Shown here piece after piece: positions 35,811 to 44,476 of a stretch of 64,000 nucleotides of DNA; the stretch's first letter is position 1; every line of letters begins with the position of its first letter. The notes under the pieces were generated by a model. That model was given only the letters and a program-made list of their open reading frames with translations, ran no database searches and had not been told where the DNA came from. This DNA comes from DATLZU01 sp035573855 (lineage in GTDB: Bacteria; Nitrospirota; Nitrospiria; Nitrospirales; Nitrospiraceae): positions 1-64,000 of the forward strand of contig DATLZU010000035.1 in assembly GCA_035573855.1 (NCBI GenBank), in the 5' to 3' direction. Position numbers and translations under genes: made by a program.

Positions 35811-35857
35811 CGCGCGACCCGCGTATGACGGGGCTTCTGCGGAGGCGGGAGAACGGG

Positions 35858-37060
35858 TTACTTGGAGATGGCAATGGCAGGGACCATGGCACGGGAGACG
35901 TCGGTGACGGTCAATTGGAACAATTGATAGACCAGCGCGAACGCTTCGCGGTCCCAGCTTGCCGTTGGGTCACTGGCGATCCAATAGACGCGCCCGTTAT
36001 ACATGACCGCCAAAGCGGCGTCTGCGGGAGCGGACTCGCTTGTGTGGATCGCAAGCGTGCGCACCGGGTTCAATCCGTGAAAGCGGCTCCGTGGATCGGG
36101 CTCGACCCCGTATTCAGGTGTCTGTGCCAGTGTGTGCGCCACAAAGTTCAGGATTTCATACAGGCTTCGAAGCTTGATCAGGCCGCGAAACGCATAGGTT
36201 CCGCCAGGGCCTTCAGGGCGAATGTCGATCAGGATCGCGTTCGGCGGCGCCTGAACCGCGCTGTCCTGCCAGCGTTTTCGCTCGGCGTTGGGTAAGTGCT
36301 CCGGGTTCATGTTCGTGATAACCGTGCGTCCCGTGACCTGCCGACGGAGCACGTAATGGCCATCCGGTCCTGTTTTGCTCCACTGATATCCATGCGTCAA
36401 CGCGCCGAGCACTTCAGTCGCCGTGGGCGGTTGCGGCAAGAGGGCCTCTTGCTCTTCTTCATAGCGCAACGGCCCAATGAACAACGCCTTAGCCTCGTGG
36501 AGTGCCGCCAGGTGCATGACCAGGCGTCGAAACTCCTCATAATCACCTGGCTTGGCCGGATCGTTCACGATAAGGCGGCGTCCGCTCGGTTCATCGAGAT
36601 AGAATGCGCGCCCCATCAGCCGCAGCAGCAGGTGCAGATTGCGACCTTCGTGCACCACAAAGTCGAATTTCATATGGTCCAACGGGGTCAGGATCCGCCT
36701 GGCGAATTCTTCTCCTTGGATCGGCACAATGCTGATCGTCGGATTTTCCGCCACAGACGCGCCAAGGGTCAGCCCGTATGTGTTTCGAGAAAATGCGGTC
36801 CCTCCACGCTCGAAAATCTGGCCGCTCACGCCGGCGTTGGAGCGAAAGTCGAATGTGGCGGCGATGTTCGAGGTCACCGTGAAATGCACCGGCGCTTCCT
36901 GATGGAGCCGCGCGATATTCAGCAACAGCATCTCGCTCTCCGCCTCCGCGACGCTCCGATCGTATTCCAGCATCGCCCGGTGCAGCGCGACCGGACTCAA
37001 ACAGCCGGCCGGGAATCCGAGTAAGACCGCGCAGGCCGCGAGATGCCAGGGCCGGACCAT
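35858..37060 (-). CDS. Large lipoprotein of unknown function
   Basis: A 400-residue protein. From the ATG at 37060 it has a short signal peptide with lipobox GFPAGC and then AMLEYDRSVAEAESEMLLLNIARLHQEAPVHFTVTSNIAATFDF, resembling an outer-membrane-associated assembly protein. A region NLHLLLRLMGRAFYLDE and a C-terminal segment VMYNGRVYWIASDPTASWDREAFALVYQLFQL suggest a mixed alpha/beta fold. I do not recognise a named family. The frame is open upstream for about 200 codons, but without homology or a signal sequence. It converges on polA. Confidence 0.6.
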   Translation of the reverse strand: MVRPWHLAACAVLLGFPAGCLSPVALHRAMLEYDRSVAEAESEMLLLNIARLHQEAPVHFTVTSNIAATFDFRSNAGVSGQIFERGGTAFSRNTYGLTLGASVAENPTISIVPIQGEEFARRILTPLDHMKFDFVVHEGRNLHLLLRLMGRAFYLDEPSGRRLIVNDPAKPGDYEEFRRLVMHLAALHEAKALFIGPLRYEEEQEALLPQPPTATEVLGALTHGYQWSKTGPDGHYVLRRQVTGRTVITNMNPEHLPNAERKRWQDSAVQAPPNAILIDIRPEGPGGTYAFRGLIKLRSLYEILNFVAHTLAQTPEYGVEPDPRSRFHGLNPVRTLAIHTSESAPADAALAVMYNGRVYWIASDPTASWDREAFALVYQLFQLTVTDVSRAMVPAIAISK

Positions 37061-37412
37061 CCACCGTCTTGTACAGGCGAATATGCGGACTGCTTGCTCT
37101 GCCACGATGCACCCGGTTCTTGTCCCAGAGAGACTCCGGTCGGACACCCGATCTCGGCGTTCAATCTCCCTGCGCAATTGTAAGTCGAATGGGTCCCGTG
37201 GAAGAAGGGCGGCGTCGCTCTCCGCCAGACAAGACCGCCCGGAAGCTTTCCGGGAGTGCGCTGGGCAATTGGGTGCACGAGCCGCGGGTTGGGAGGGCCA
37301 TTGCCGCGCGGTCAAAGCCGCAACCCGATCTTCCAGGGATCGCATGGTCAACCGATCGAGTCGCGGGGCCGTCGCCTTTTTCACGGACCGGTTTTCCCGT
37401 CGTGGACGTCGT
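37061..37412 (-). other. Gene-free interval upstream of the large lipoprotein
   Basis: No gene is convincing in these 352 bases between the eRF1-like gene and the lipoprotein gene, both on the minus strand. A minus-strand TACAAT lies at about 37182-37177 and could be a -10 box for the lipoprotein gene, but I see no good -35 at standard spacing. The overlapping open frames have no recognisable product. Confidence 0.35.
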
Positions 37413-38552
37413 TCACCCGCGAAGCCATCCGCCGATACCCCCGGCCGCCCGCAGTCTCGCCGCAGCTTCTCCTCGTACCTGTTCGACTGCGGCGCCCTGT
37501 TCAAAGGCGCGCTCGGCTGCTCGGGCGACGAGATCGGGCACCTGACGAAGACGGCCGTTGCAATAGGCGCACATGTCCCGTCCCTGTGAAAAGAGGGCTG
37601 CGCAATGCTCACACTCCCATCCCTCGCTCTGAATTCCCTCGGCGTGCACCAGTTGCCAGACGCGGCCCTCCTGGATGAAAACCAGGGTGTCATCCAGCCC
37701 GATCACCGCACGCTCGTTTTTGCTAGCCGAGGCGATCAACGATTCGACCAACTCGTGCTCGTACGCCCGTTCGACGTGCTGGATGACGGGCAGGAGCGCG
37801 TTCAGGACATCGGAGGGACCAGCGTCGATCGGCAGAGGCAGTTCCGCCACTACCCGTGTCCGGAGGCGTTTAGGGAGCAGCCTTCGCAATTCGGCCGTCG
37901 CTTCCGTCGGGCCGGCCAACACCAGCCGGTCAAAGGCGTACTCAGTGAAGAGCCGATCCGTCTCCCGGGCTACGCATTTCAGATGCCACAGGGCGTGCAT
38001 GTCCGCTTTGCGTTGAAACTGTTGGTGCGACCACAGCCGGTCGGTCCCGATACTCTTCACTCGATGGACATCCCTAGCTGCGAACACGCCCGTGTGTTCT
38101 GCGATCTCTCCCAGGAACACCGTAAAGAGACGCGCGCGGGCACGGTCGGTGAGGATCACCCCGTACCGTTCGTGCTCATCCAGCGCGTCCAACAGCGGGC
38201 GGACGAACGGGGTGTCGCTCCAGAACACATCGTTGCGTAACCTGACGCGCAGCTCGCGCCACCACAGAAAATGCTCCGATTCGTCGCAGAAGATGCACAG
38301 GCTTTGGGCGGACGGTACATACTCACCTACAAGCGTCCGCACGCGCGCAGCGTCCCGCTCGAATTCTCGCAGGAACGGAGTCTGGGCAAGTTGTCGCTCG
38401 AGTGAGCGCAGCATGTTGTCCAGCGCAACCTCAAACCCCCGATTGAGATTCGCCGGCCGGGCTTGGTCCACGTCGAGATACGCGCTGAGCACGGGGCTCC
38501 CGGGAGTCGGTTCTCTGGCCAATAAGGTGTCGATGTCCGAGCGCGTGATCAT
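37413..38552 (-). CDS. Bacterial archaeo-eukaryotic release factor-like protein with zinc ribbon
   Basis: A 379-residue protein of the bacterial eRF1-like (baeRF) type. Residues about 1-130 form an N-terminal domain (PVLSAYLDVDQARPANLNRG). Residues about 140-270 look like eRF1 domains 2-3 (YGVILTDRARARLFTVFLGEI; VLAGPTEATAELRRLLPKRLRTRV). The stretch where eRF1 has GGQ reads LWSHQQFQRKADMHALWH, keeping Gln but not Gly-Gly. Two CxxC pairs (C314/C317, C328/C331) form a zinc ribbon. The ATG at 38552 has AGGAAGGA upstream and overlaps the anti-sigma stop (ATGA). A role at stalled or dormant ribosomes is likely (inference). Confidence 0.75.
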   Translation of the reverse strand: MITRSDIDTLLAREPTPGSPVLSAYLDVDQARPANLNRGFEVALDNMLRSLERQLAQTPFLREFERDAARVRTLVGEYVPSAQSLCIFCDESEHFLWWRELRVRLRNDVFWSDTPFVRPLLDALDEHERYGVILTDRARARLFTVFLGEIAEHTGVFAARDVHRVKSIGTDRLWSHQQFQRKADMHALWHLKCVARETDRLFTEYAFDRLVLAGPTEATAELRRLLPKRLRTRVVAELPLPIDAGPSDVLNALLPVIQHVERAYEHELVESLIASASKNERAVIGLDDTLVFIQEGRVWQLVHAEGIQSEGWECEHCAALFSQGRDMCAYCNGRLRQVPDLVARAAERAFEQGAAVEQVRGEAAARLRAAGGIGGWLRG

Positions 38553-38815
38553 GTTTCCTTCCTGGCGACCGTCGAACCGGACGTGCTGCCCAACACGGCT
38601 TCGACCCGCCGGCGCACGGAGGCCGGCGCTTCGATCGTGGGAGCGGTGCCGAAGAACGCCACCGCCGCTCGCATGGAGCGTGCCCACGACGCGCATCGAG
38701 GACATGCGCGCAGATGCCGGCGCACCTTGCGATCCATCTGTCCGTCGGGCAAGCCGAACGGATAGGCGGTGAGTAATGTCACGGTCCGACTGCAGGAAAG
38801 CATTCGTGTTCTCAT
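38549..38815 (-). CDS. Zinc-binding anti-sigma factor-like protein
   Basis: An 88-residue protein with the ZAS-type pattern H34-x3-C38-x2-C41 in VRRHLRACPRC, preceded by the helix RTVTLLTAYPFGLPDGQMDRK. ZAS proteins bind and inhibit sigma factors, often through a redox-sensitive zinc. It has no membrane helix, so it would be a soluble inhibitor. It starts 15 bases after the HPF-sigma fusion gene and overlaps the eRF1-like gene by ATGA. The upstream sigma-like protein is its obvious partner. Confidence 0.7.
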   Translation of the reverse strand: MRTRMLSCSRTVTLLTAYPFGLPDGQMDRKVRRHLRACPRCASWARSMRAAVAFFGTAPTIEAPASVRRRVEAVLGSTSGSTVARKET

Positions 38816-38830
38816 GATGCCGGTCCGTCG

Positions 38831-39829
38831 CTACGCAGGAACGGCCAGGCGGACTTCAGCCAGCTTCTGGCTGAGGAAGACGCGCGCACGTTCGAGCGCC
38901 TCCGCGGCGTCTCTCTCAGTCATCTCCAATAAGTGGGCCGTTTCCGCGATGGAACAGCCTTCTCCATGGTGGAGCACAAACGCTAGGCGCCAGCGCTTCG
39001 GAAGCTGCGCGAGCGTTTGATTGATATACCGCTGGAGTTCGCGGCTCTCGAACACTTGTTCCGGCGTCGGGATAAACGGAGCGGGCACGAGATCCTCGAG
39101 CCGAAGGACCTCATCTGGTTGATAGAAGTCGTAGATCTCGTCCTCCGAAGCCCGCCTGCTGGCCGTGTCTTCCAGCCGGGCGTCCCGTCCGGTCTTTCGC
39201 AGCCGTTCCACTTCCGCCTCGACCTGTTCGATCGCCATCTTCAACAGCCAGCGGTCAATGGGAAGCGTCTCCGGACGCCGATGAAAATCGCGGGCCGCGC
39301 GCAACACGACCGCGTCTACGATGTCCTCGGCCGTCACTTGGCCAGGCAGGAGCTGACCTGAAGCGAGGTGCGCGGCGATCTCGCGGCGGGCAAAGCTGTA
39401 GAGTTTGTCCAAATGGGTGTGGACAACGTCCAGAAGCGCCATGCGTTCGCGTTCCGGCAGCGGCAGCGATCTGGTTTCTACGGCCTGTGCCGGTTCCTTG
39501 CGTCCTTCTCGTCTCTTCCAGATCGGCTCCCGGCGGAGAAACGCTTTATGTTTTTTGAGCTGGCGCTCCAATTCCTGGAATGCGTCCTTGAGCGCGAGCT
39601 CCGCCTCCGGCCGCTCTTCCTTCGCCACCAAAGTTCGCCCGGGCACATCCAGCAGCAAAGACACCCGGAACAGCATCCGCGTCGCATGCTTTTCGATGAC
39701 GCCGCGGAGATAGACCAGATCCTCTGCGAATATTTTCACCTGCCGCTCCAATGTGGCGCGAAGCCGGTCCAACATCCGGCTGAGACGCGAACCGCCCTCG
39801 AACCCTTTGAAAGAGACGTGCCACTTCAC
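38831..39829 (-). CDS. Ribosome-hibernation (HPF/RaiA)-like domain fused to sigma-70 domains
   Basis: A 332-residue fusion. Residues about 1-100 follow the HPF/RaiA pattern: RLRATLERQVKIFAEDLVYL, a strand pair around RVSLLLDVPGRTLVAKEERPEAEL, and the closing helix ELERQLKKHKAFLRR, close to ARQLTKHKDKL of E. coli HPF. A basic linker (100-120) leads to a sigma region-2-like segment (about 128-215; LDKLYSFARREI, EDIVDAVVLRAARDF) and region 4 (about 262-325; RYINQTLAQLPKRWRLAFVLHHGEGCSIAETAHLLEMTERDAAEALERARVFL reads as sigma4 with helix-turn-helix). It may couple ribosome state to transcription. It is the first gene of the three-gene operon. Confidence 0.75.
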   Translation of the reverse strand: MKWHVSFKGFEGGSRLSRMLDRLRATLERQVKIFAEDLVYLRGVIEKHATRMLFRVSLLLDVPGRTLVAKEERPEAELALKDAFQELERQLKKHKAFLRREPIWKRREGRKEPAQAVETRSLPLPERERMALLDVVHTHLDKLYSFARREIAAHLASGQLLPGQVTAEDIVDAVVLRAARDFHRRPETLPIDRWLLKMAIEQVEAEVERLRKTGRDARLEDTASRRASEDEIYDFYQPDEVLRLEDLVPAPFIPTPEQVFESRELQRYINQTLAQLPKRWRLAFVLHHGEGCSIAETAHLLEMTERDAAEALERARVFLSQKLAEVRLAVPA

Positions 39830-40210
39830 AATCGTATCCCTCCGTCAGCCTCGGCGACAGACCGCTCCGGCGGATCACGCTCCCCGCTCGCCCACGTTTC
39901 CCGCCGACATCCGTGTCCTCCTGACGGTTTCGGCGACTCGTGCGTTGAATGCGTTACGGAGCGAAACTTCAGAATTCTTCGAACAGGCTAATAATCATCC
40001 GGCTCCCTGCGGTCAACGGAAAGCGACGAAGAAGAATCTCCCGTTGGGAGAACGGTGCGGCTATCGGAGTTGGAATGTCGCGCGGGCCGGCGGCAGCCGG
40101 GGGGAACGTTTTATTTTATTGTGACAAATTCCTTGTCAACCTGGGCGGATTTGCTACAACCATGATCCATCCATGATTCACCTCATCACCCAGTCTGATA
40201 ACTTGGTCTG
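39830..40210. other. Divergent regulatory region between the HPF-sigma operon and the GT-C gene
   Basis: These 381 bases contain no convincing gene. For the plus-strand gene, TTGTCA and TACAAC at about 40133-40160 with 16-base spacing form a plausible promoter. A small perfect hairpin, TCTCCC-GTT-GGGAGA, lies at 40037-40051. The promoter of the sigma-fusion operon must also be here, but no standard -35/-10 pair is evident on the minus strand, which would fit autoregulation by an alternative sigma (speculative). Confidence 0.4.
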
Positions 40211-42187
40211 ATGGAAGACGTGGTTTCGCCAGCGTATCGCTCCGAAGCGGCATGGGTCCTTGTCGTCGCGTCTGGCGTATTGGCGATCGGAACGGCTTCC
40301 ATAGACGCTCAGCGGGTACCGCTTCTGCTGGTGCCGCTGTCGTTTCTGCTGGCTGCGTACGGCGCCGGCGCATGGTTCGCACGGGTGTGCGGAGAGATCG
40401 ACCGCAAAGCGCGTTGTCCGGTCTTCGGGCTCGTCACCCGGTTGGGGCTCGGTGTCGCCGGGCTCTCCTTCGCCGTTACGCTGATGGCCATGGGAGGCGG
40501 GCTTTGGTTCAGCCCCGTTGTGGTTCTCCCAAGCATTGCGGTCGGGTTGCGGAGTCTCATGCAAACCGTCCGTAACCTCGGACACGGTCCGCCTCCGATG
40601 AGACCAGCGCTGGCCGGACTTGTCCTAGGCGCTGCATGGCTTGTCGCCTGGCTGTGGGCGACGATTCCTCCGATCTTCTTTGACGAGCTGGTCTATCATC
40701 TGGTGATTCCTCAACGAGCGTTGGCGACTGGCCGTCTGGAGGATACCCCGTGGGTGTTCTACACCCTGATGCCGCACGCCTCGGATGTCCTGCTGGCCTG
40801 GGGCATGGCGTTCGCGGGAGACCTTGGTGCGCGTGCCACGCATTTCTCGATGTGGATCGTCTGTTCACTGGCGGCGTGGGCGCTGGCCCACGCCCTTGCG
40901 GGCTCTTGCGCATCGGTTCGAGGCGTAGTCCTTGCGGTCTGCGCCCTGGCGGCGTCGCCGACAGTGTGGTTTCTGGCGACCTTGCCGTTCGCGGAACTCT
41001 GGCTCGCGACCGCCGTGCTGATCAGCAGCCTCATCCTCGTCAGACCGGACCTGTACACGCGGCCGTGGCTCGCCCTGGGCTTGCTCCTCGGATTGGCCGC
41101 GACGCTCAAACTCACCGGCCTGGTTTGGGTCGCCGCCGCGCTGGCCGCGGCTCTGGCGATGCGGTGGACCTGGACGGAGGCGCTCAAAGCGGGACTGGCG
41201 GCCTGGGGCGCCGTGCTCCCTTGGTGGCTTCGCGCCTTCCGGTCTACCGGCAATCCGGTCTATCCATTGGCCTATCGGTGGCTGGGGGGAACCGGCTGGA
41301 ACGACGAGAATCAGGCCCGTTTGCTTGCCGACTTGCCCTATGGATCGGCAAGCTTGGGAGCGGCGGACCTCCTGCGCCTTCCCTTCGACATTCTTCAACA
41401 CCCGGAGCAATTCGGGTCTGCGGGCGACGCGGGCACGGTCGCGGTTCTTTCGACCGGTGTCCTCCTCGCCATGCCCGTGTTGTCGAGGCTCGCCCGTCGG
41501 GATACCCGCCACCAACGCTGGGGCGATGCGGGAGCGGTCTTTGTGTTGATCGCTGGGACATGCTGGGTGCTCACCACTCCCACCGTCCGATTTTTCGCTC
41601 CCGTGCTTGCCCTCGGTCTCGCTTCGCTTGCAGCCATCGGCCTGCGCCTTCGAGGGTATGCCCAGGCGTTCATGATAACGCTCCTCGGAGTTGCCGGCGT
41701 TCTGGGCGCGCAGAGTTTTCTTAACCAACACATGCAGGTCTTTTCCTCGGATCGGATCGCGCTGGGACGGGAAACGCGCCACAGCTTCTTGAGCAGGAAT
41801 CTGGAGCACTTTCATGCTGCGGAATTCGTTCGTGCCGCGTTGCCTCCGGACGCCCGTGTCTTGTTCATCGGGGAAACCCGGCCCTATCATTTCGCCCGTG
41901 CTGGGATTGCGCCTTCGGCGATGGATTTCCACCCCCTCTCGCAATGGGTCGCGGAAGCGTCCTCGCCGGAAACCCTCGCAGCCAGACTGGCGGAAGAGGA
42001 GATTACCCACGTGGTTCTCAATGTTCGCGAGTTCCATCGCCTGCACAAGGCTTACGGGTATCTCGCGTTTCGTGGGCAAGAAGCGGAAGAGCAGGACCGG
42101 CGGCTGAAGGCGTTACCACGGGCGCTGAAGCTCTTATTCCAACGCAACGGCGTGTATGTCTTTGAAGTGCCGCGCCAGCAAGAATGA
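40211..42187 (+). CDS. GT-C-fold membrane glycosyltransferase (ArnT/PMT-like)
   Basis: A 658-residue integral membrane protein with about a dozen hydrophobic helices (residues 15-500) and a soluble C-terminal domain (about 510-658). The first large periplasmic loop has FFDELVYHLVIPQRAL, matching the acidic metal or catalytic position of GT-C enzymes, and YTLMPHASDVLLAWGMAF follows. Such enzymes transfer sugars from polyprenyl-phosphate donors. The next gene, which overlaps it by ATGA, is a GT-2 that probably makes the donor. The acceptor is unknown. Confidence 0.7.
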   Translation: MEDVVSPAYRSEAAWVLVVASGVLAIGTASIDAQRVPLLLVPLSFLLAAYGAGAWFARVCGEIDRKARCPVFGLVTRLGLGVAGLSFAVTLMAMGGGLWFSPVVVLPSIAVGLRSLMQTVRNLGHGPPPMRPALAGLVLGAAWLVAWLWATIPPIFFDELVYHLVIPQRALATGRLEDTPWVFYTLMPHASDVLLAWGMAFAGDLGARATHFSMWIVCSLAAWALAHALAGSCASVRGVVLAVCALAASPTVWFLATLPFAELWLATAVLISSLILVRPDLYTRPWLALGLLLGLAATLKLTGLVWVAAALAAALAMRWTWTEALKAGLAAWGAVLPWWLRAFRSTGNPVYPLAYRWLGGTGWNDENQARLLADLPYGSASLGAADLLRLPFDILQHPEQFGSAGDAGTVAVLSTGVLLAMPVLSRLARRDTRHQRWGDAGAVFVLIAGTCWVLTTPTVRFFAPVLALGLASLAAIGLRLRGYAQAFMITLLGVAGVLGAQSFLNQHMQVFSSDRIALGRETRHSFLSRNLEHFHAAEFVRAALPPDARVLFIGETRPYHFARAGIAPSAMDFHPLSQWVAEASSPETLAARLAEEEITHVVLNVREFHRLHKAYGYLAFRGQEAEEQDRRLKALPRALKLLFQRNGVYVFEVPRQQE

Positions 42188-43041
42188 GCAATCAATTGCG
42201 AGCGCTCCATGATACGGGGCGCCGAGATTCACGGCAATGGATCCCTTCAAAAGCGGGGGTCGGAAAGGTCCTTGCATCGATGGCAACTCCGGAAGCGGGT
42301 GACCGTCCCAAACTGTCGGTGGTCATCCCCGTCTATAATGAACGCGCGACGATCGAGGAGGTGCTACGGAGAGTGAGTGCGGTTCCGATCGACAAGGAGA
42401 TCATCGTCGTCGATGACGGGTCCGACGACGGAACTGCGGAGCTTCTTGAGCGATTCAGCTCCCGGTCTTCGCAGCCTCATCAGGAGTCGGTCTCGAAGGA
42501 CGGTAAGGAAGGCTATGGAAATGTTCGGGTTCTGTTCCAAGAACGCAACCGCGGCAAAGGGGCGGCGCTCCGGCGCGGATTCCAAGCGGCGCGCGGCGAG
42601 ATCGTGATCGTGCAGGATGCCGACCTCGAATATGATCCCCGAGACTATCCCCAGCTTCTCGATCCTATCGAGCGGGGCGTCGCGGACGTCGTCTACGGCT
42701 CGCGATTCATGGCCGGCCCCCACCGCGTCCTGCTGTTTTGGCATTACGTCGCGAATAAGACGTTGACGACACTTTCCAATATGCTGACGAATCTCAACCT
42801 GTCCGATGTATGGACGGGCTATAAGGCGTTCCGTAAAGAGGTGTTGGACACCATCGCGCTGCAAGAAGATCGGTTTGGGTTTGAACCGGAGATCACGGCA
42901 AAAATCGCCGAAGGTGGGTGGCGGATCTATGAGGTGGGCATTTCGTATTATGGGCGCACGTATCAAGAAGGGAAGAAAATCACCTGGAAGGACGGCGTGA
43001 GGGGGATTTGGTGCATTCTTCGCTACAACTGGTTCTCTTGA
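42184..43041 (+). CDS. Family 2 glycosyltransferase (polyprenyl-phosphate sugar synthase-like)
   Basis: A 285-residue GT-A enzyme resembling dolichol-phosphate mannose synthase: LSVVIPVYNERATIEEVLRRV, EIIVVDDGSDDGTAEL, NRGKGAALRRGFQAARGEIVIVQDADLEYDP (metal-binding DAD), VYGSRF and DVWTGYKAFRKEVL. There are no C-terminal membrane helices. It would transfer a sugar from a nucleotide donor to polyprenyl phosphate. The ATG at 42184 overlaps the GT-C stop, but an ATG at 42280 that begins nearer the conserved core is an alternative start. Confidence 0.88.
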   Translation: MSNQLRALHDTGRRDSRQWIPSKAGVGKVLASMATPEAGDRPKLSVVIPVYNERATIEEVLRRVSAVPIDKEIIVVDDGSDDGTAELLERFSSRSSQPHQESVSKDGKEGYGNVRVLFQERNRGKGAALRRGFQAARGEIVIVQDADLEYDPRDYPQLLDPIERGVADVVYGSRFMAGPHRVLLFWHYVANKTLTTLSNMLTNLNLSDVWTGYKAFRKEVLDTIALQEDRFGFEPEITAKIAEGGWRIYEVGISYYGRTYQEGKKITWKDGVRGIWCILRYNWFS

Positions 43042-43132
43042 TGGGGGCGCGGAAGGGCGCCCAACCCGGTGAATGGACGGGGAATCGCATGCCAGCCCAC
43101 TCGCGTCGGCCTTGTGAGAATCGAGTCGGGAG

Positions 43133-44407
43133 CTAGCCGCTACCTGGAGCGTACAGCGTACGCACGATTTCGCTCGTATTGAACAGCATCGCGTTCATCC
43201 GCGTGTAGGCTGCATGGCCGAAGAGGTGGTCGAGAGGGTTGGTGGAGCCGGTGCAGTCTTTGTAATCGACCAGGCGGCACAGGCCGTCGGTCGGGCACCG
43301 GACGGCGCGGCGAACGCATTCCAGCCAGCGTTCGAAACCGTCGTAGGGCTCGACCAGTTCCCACAGCGCTTTGTTGGCTGCTTTGGCTTCTTCCGTGGTC
43401 GGCACCGCGTCGCTGGCGGCGACGGCCAGTTGCTGCACATAATCGCCGCCCCAAGCGACCGGCATCTCCATGGTGATCTGCGGCAGCTCCATTTTCGCCA
43501 GCCAGGTTTTCCCGTCGGTTCTCAACACCCGGTGATTCACCACGTGGAGCAGGTTTCCTAAGCCGGACGGGTCCCATCCATAGCGCACCGGGGTCCCGAA
43601 TGTAACGACATCCAGCGCCACACCGGTCAAGATTTCGGTCGCATGCGCTCGTTCCAGCCGGTCGAGCATCGCCGACAGTTCGACGTGCGTTGTCTGCTCC
43701 GCGTATTTGCGCAAGATTTCGAACACCCGCTTTCGTCCGACGATCGGGGCCGGCGTGAGGAGATTCGAGGCGAAGGCCAGCACTTGCCCGGCGTGGCCGT
43801 GGGCCTGAATTAGAATCCGGTCGCCGTCCCGGAGTTGATGCTCCCTGCATAGAGCGCGCAAGCGATCAAGCAACCTGCAGGCGGCGAGTGCCCGTCCGAG
43901 GTGGTGGTGCTCGCTCGACCAGAGCTCGCGCACGCAGACAATCGGTTTCGACACCGCCTTGTTGACGGCCTTGCTGAACACATCCACGTAGGCGCCGGTA
44001 AAATTGCCGGCGTCGCCGGCCCGCTCATCGAGCAGCTTCTTGGTCGGCTCGTCATTAGCAAACGGTGGCTTGAGGCCGGTGCGGCTGCTCGGCAAGCCGT
44101 TGTCGCCCTCGCGCATCAGGGCCAACAGGGCGTCGACCCCGGAAATCCCCCTCGAGTAACCGCGCTTCAGACCGCCTGCTTCGTCCAGGCGCTGTACACC
44201 GAAAAGATCGCTTCCCAGAAAGGTCCCGTGGAAGAACACCACCACCCGTACCCCCGCTTGCGATAGCTTGACGCCCAGCGCGGCCATCGCGTCCAGCCAG
44301 GCGGGCGAATCCGGCGGAGCGCCGGCGGTCAGCTCGCGAAAGCCGACCCGGTCGCCGGGATTTCTGCGGGACATCTCATCGTGCTGAAAATTGTTGTCGA
44401 TCGGCAT
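43133..44407 (-). CDS. Alpha/beta-hydrolase-like protein with altered nucleophile elbow
   Basis: A 424-residue protein of unknown function. VRVVVFFHGTFLGSDLFG (about residues 53-70) looks like the strand and oxyanion loop of an alpha/beta hydrolase. The segment DRILIQAHGHAGQVLAFASNLL corresponds to a GHSxGG elbow, but Gly replaces the nucleophilic Ser. VVTFGTPVRYGW follows, as in lipases, then VVNHRVLRTDGK. There is no signal peptide. It may be non-catalytic or use another residue. The start at 44407 lacks a clear ribosome site, and an ATG 11 codons later is possible. Confidence 0.55.
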   Translation of the reverse strand: MPIDNNFQHDEMSRRNPGDRVGFRELTAGAPPDSPAWLDAMAALGVKLSQAGVRVVVFFHGTFLGSDLFGVQRLDEAGGLKRGYSRGISGVDALLALMREGDNGLPSSRTGLKPPFANDEPTKKLLDERAGDAGNFTGAYVDVFSKAVNKAVSKPIVCVRELWSSEHHHLGRALAACRLLDRLRALCREHQLRDGDRILIQAHGHAGQVLAFASNLLTPAPIVGRKRVFEILRKYAEQTTHVELSAMLDRLERAHATEILTGVALDVVTFGTPVRYGWDPSGLGNLLHVVNHRVLRTDGKTWLAKMELPQITMEMPVAWGGDYVQQLAVAASDAVPTTEEAKAANKALWELVEPYDGFERWLECVRRAVRCPTDGLCRLVDYKDCTGSTNPLDHLFGHAAYTRMNAMLFNTSEIVRTLYAPGSG

Positions 44408-44476
44408 GGCGGGATGTACTTACCCGAAACGGGCTTCGGAGTGCAAATGGTCGAAATAGGGTCGGAAGTGTGCGGT

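Noticed and set aside
40037..40051. A TCTCCC-GTT-GGGAGA hairpin as an operator or riboswitch
   Set aside because: It is short, isolated and not clearly linked to a promoter, so no regulatory role is claimed.
43045..43062. A GGGCGC/GCGCCC hairpin after the GT-2 gene as a terminator
   Set aside because: The stem is only six base pairs and no T-run follows.
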